From Malurus cyaneus samueli (taxonomy: Eukaryota > Chordata > Aves > Passeriformes > Maluridae), in the NCBI GenBank assembly GCA_009741485.1, contig CM019214.1, forward strand, positions 26,386,327 to 26,450,326: a stretch of 64,000 nucleotides of DNA, read 5' to 3'. Of the stretch, positions 62,026 to 64,000 are shown piece by piece. Both the position numbers and the translations under genes were made by a program. Below the pieces are notes generated by a model. It saw only the letters and a list, made by a program, of their open reading frames with translations, ran no database searches and was not told where the DNA came from. The number at the start of each line of letters is the position of its first letter. The stretch's first letter is position 1.

Positions 62026-64000
62026 TTGCATTTCTTGTTAATGATTTCAAATCTGATAAATTTCTTGTTATATGTATATATTTATTCTTTAGATATATTT
62101 GTTCAGGGCAGCTAATGATCATTCCAAATGAGATTTATTCTATAATCTTGTATGTCAGTCTTACGCTTGCCTGAAAAAAAAATATAGTGTATAGGGTGTT
62201 CACTTTATCATTGCCTATTTGTCCCATATTGCATCTTTCCACCTGTCTTTTCAGATGTTTAAAGTTTGAAAACTGTGTTTAATACAAATTTTCAAATAAA
62301 AATGAATGTTGGACCTCAGCTGTTGTTATGCTGAAGGAAAATTAAAAAAAAGGAAAGATTGTACAGAAACAATGTCCAGCACAGAAATGCCATCAGGTAT
62401 CAGCCAAAAAGTATCCTTATTGTTGCGAAATTAATCATATTGTTGCAATATATGCCATAGCCTCTGATACTTCCTTTGATATTGACTTGATTTCACTTGT
62501 AGAGTTAATTTTTTAAGACTAATTTGGAAAAGCAGGATTTTTTCATGAAAGGAATTTACTTACAGTTTTTTGGGTGTACTTTTGCGTAAATTCTCAGATG
62601 TTCTCATCCTGGTCCATTTAAATAATGTCAATTATGTACAGTGTTTAAAGTCTTATCTGTTGGGTTGGATGGGTTCCTTGGGCATGATGTTGAGAGGTGT
62701 AATAACGGAGAGAGTTTGCATCCCAGTTTTGGTATGGGAAGGAAAGAAAAGTGTGTGAATAAAACTCAGGGGAAGTTGAAACTGTGGGAGATTGGTAGAG
62801 TGGCTTTTCGTTCCTATTAAGGAAGTGCATAGTAAATGTAGAAAAAAAAATCCATTCTGTGTTTTAGTCACGTTGTCGGCTGAAATGAAGTTAGAACAGA
62901 GTTTTAGACTTATTTTTCTGTATTGTAGAGAAAAGATAGTGAGGGGTCCATACAATCCTCAATATCATAAAAAATGTACACCATGGTGCTTTTCTGATAG
63001 AGTATGTAAGTGTTTACCCTAAACAAAGACATTAAATTATCATTAGCATGTCTTCAGTAACATTGAAGTAAAAATGATATTTTCAATCTTCAATTTTATT
63101 AGTAATGTAATTCTTGGGCACTATCAAGATTTTTTCTAAAATGGATATTTGAGAATGGAATTTGAAGACTGGGATTTTGAAACTTAACATTTGTGTTAGG
63201 GTATTTTTTCCAGTTCCATATCAAATATAACTTTATTTGGATATTCTACACTTACTTCCTCTTTCTTGCATAATGGCTCTTTAGTGGAGAATATTGTGAT
63301 GTTCATTCTAGTGCCAAACAATGGAGATTTCATCATCTTATCTTGTGCAGAGTTACACTAATTTTTGTAAGGTATACTGTGTGGGAATTTGGAAAGGTAA
63401 TGGAACACATGAAGTAAATTCTAGATACCTAAGACACTGTTATTCTGTAGTCTCTTAGGAATATCAGTTGATACTGCCTTCTGAATATAAATAAAGCCTT
63501 TCCTTTGAGGAATATTTTGTTCCACTCATGAATTCTCAGTTATTAACCTTTAAACAAAAGTAAATATACTTGCAGTGCTTTTTCCAGATTGAGATAGTGT
63601 TTTAGGAGAAGATTTTTGTGGGCTTGTAGCTTGAATTTTATTTTGTAAAACTGCATTTACAGGAGATAGAATGCAGGGCTGTAGTGGCACAGCAACTACT
63701 TGTAACTTGTAGATGCAGAGGAATTATCTGAGTCTTTTGGAAAGGTATTAATTTTGCTATGGTTACAATATTGAGTCATTTGTGCATATTATAGTAAAAT
63801 CTTTAGTACTCACTACAATCCATTCAAAACAAAGATCAAACTAAATAGAATTTTTAGAAAAGGTTATAGTTATATCAGGAATATTTTTCTTTGTCAGAAT
63901 AGTGGCTCAAGTGTGAGAATAGTGTTTTAAATACATTCTAAAACTATTGTGCTTTATAAACTTTAATAACATGCAAAATTACAGACTAAAGAGATAAATT
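62026..64000. other. Intron 1 sequence, nothing recognised
   Basis: AT-rich DNA with no exon, RNA gene or clear repeat recognised. The overlapping minus-strand open frames at 62645-62955 and the + frames at 62570-63022 have no domain support. Confidence 0.55.

Larger units (their letters stand above)
49431..64000 (+). other. PRKX: PRKX intron 1 (continues beyond window)
   Basis: No kinase exon was found after the donor at 49431. The expected next-exon motif (GTGTFGRVHLV-like glycine loop) does not appear in any + strand frame of 60 or more codons. The interval contains long T homopolymers (49550-49581 and 58384-58408), a T-then-G tract near 59975-60045, a minisatellite (60075-60143) and an antisense CR1 copy (61376-62025). 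The rest is AT-rich non-coding DNA; short open frames have no domains. A very large first intron is typical for vertebrate PRKX. Confidence 0.75.

Noticed and set aside
1..64000. CRISPR arrays, operons, insertion sequences, riboswitches, tRNA or rRNA genes
   Set aside because: None seen. The sequence is vertebrate nuclear DNA, and direct repeats here are microsatellites or LINE remnants rather than spaced arrays.

Overview
This is a stretch of vertebrate nuclear DNA, almost certainly from a bird. The main evidence is a set of CR1 LINE fragments. Their 3' ends read as tcatagaatcatagaatgg-like sequence on the + strand, followed by the familiar 'ggaagggacctt..gatcatct..tccaaccc' block, and one keeps recognisable CR1 reverse-transcriptase coding sequence. 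There are no prokaryotic features: no operons, ribosome binding sites, CRISPR arrays or insertion sequences. Most of the window is AT-rich, poor in CpG and non-coding.

Only one gene can be supported. A CpG island of about 1.5 kb (roughly 48.34-49.87 kb) holds the first coding exon of a + strand protein kinase gene, which I identify as PRKX (the cAMP-dependent protein kinase catalytic subunit-like kinase PrKX). The exon encodes a low-complexity Ala/Pro/Gly-rich N-terminus. It ends in YKLEDLETLATV plus the first base of a Gly codon, directly before a strong GTGAGT splice donor; this is where the glycine-rich loop of the kinase domain begins. The kinase core itself is not in the window. The remaining ~14.6 kb (49431-64000) is therefore intron 1, and ~48 kb upstream is 5' intergenic DNA.

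Layout: 1-1841, unremarkable intergenic DNA. 1842-3093, a striking 1.25-kb purine-only-like (GGGGA/GGAGA)n tract with a CpG-bearing flank to ~3240. 3.4-3.8 kb, an old CR1-like relic. 5592-5781, a (GAAA)n-like purine tract. 6781-7350, an internally deleted CR1 copy with RT sequence. 7.4-48 kb, a gene desert with microsatellites ((CA)n at 21262), CR1 fragments (15681, 21345, 47445 and probable ones at 35912 and 43165) and an old CR1-like relic at 31.1-31.6 kb (possibly to 32.2 kb). 48.34-49.87 kb, the PRKX promoter and exon 1. 49.43-64 kb, intron 1 with long T and G homopolymers, a CATCTCTA-type minisatellite and an antisense CR1 copy interrupted by a T/G tract.

No new biological system is evident. 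The points most worth following are the giant polypurine tract, the upstream-AUG arrangement and alternative start of PRKX, the long T and G homopolymers in intron 1, and a 22-bp exact match shared by the desert and the intron. Repeat calls were made by eye against remembered consensus patterns and were not computed.
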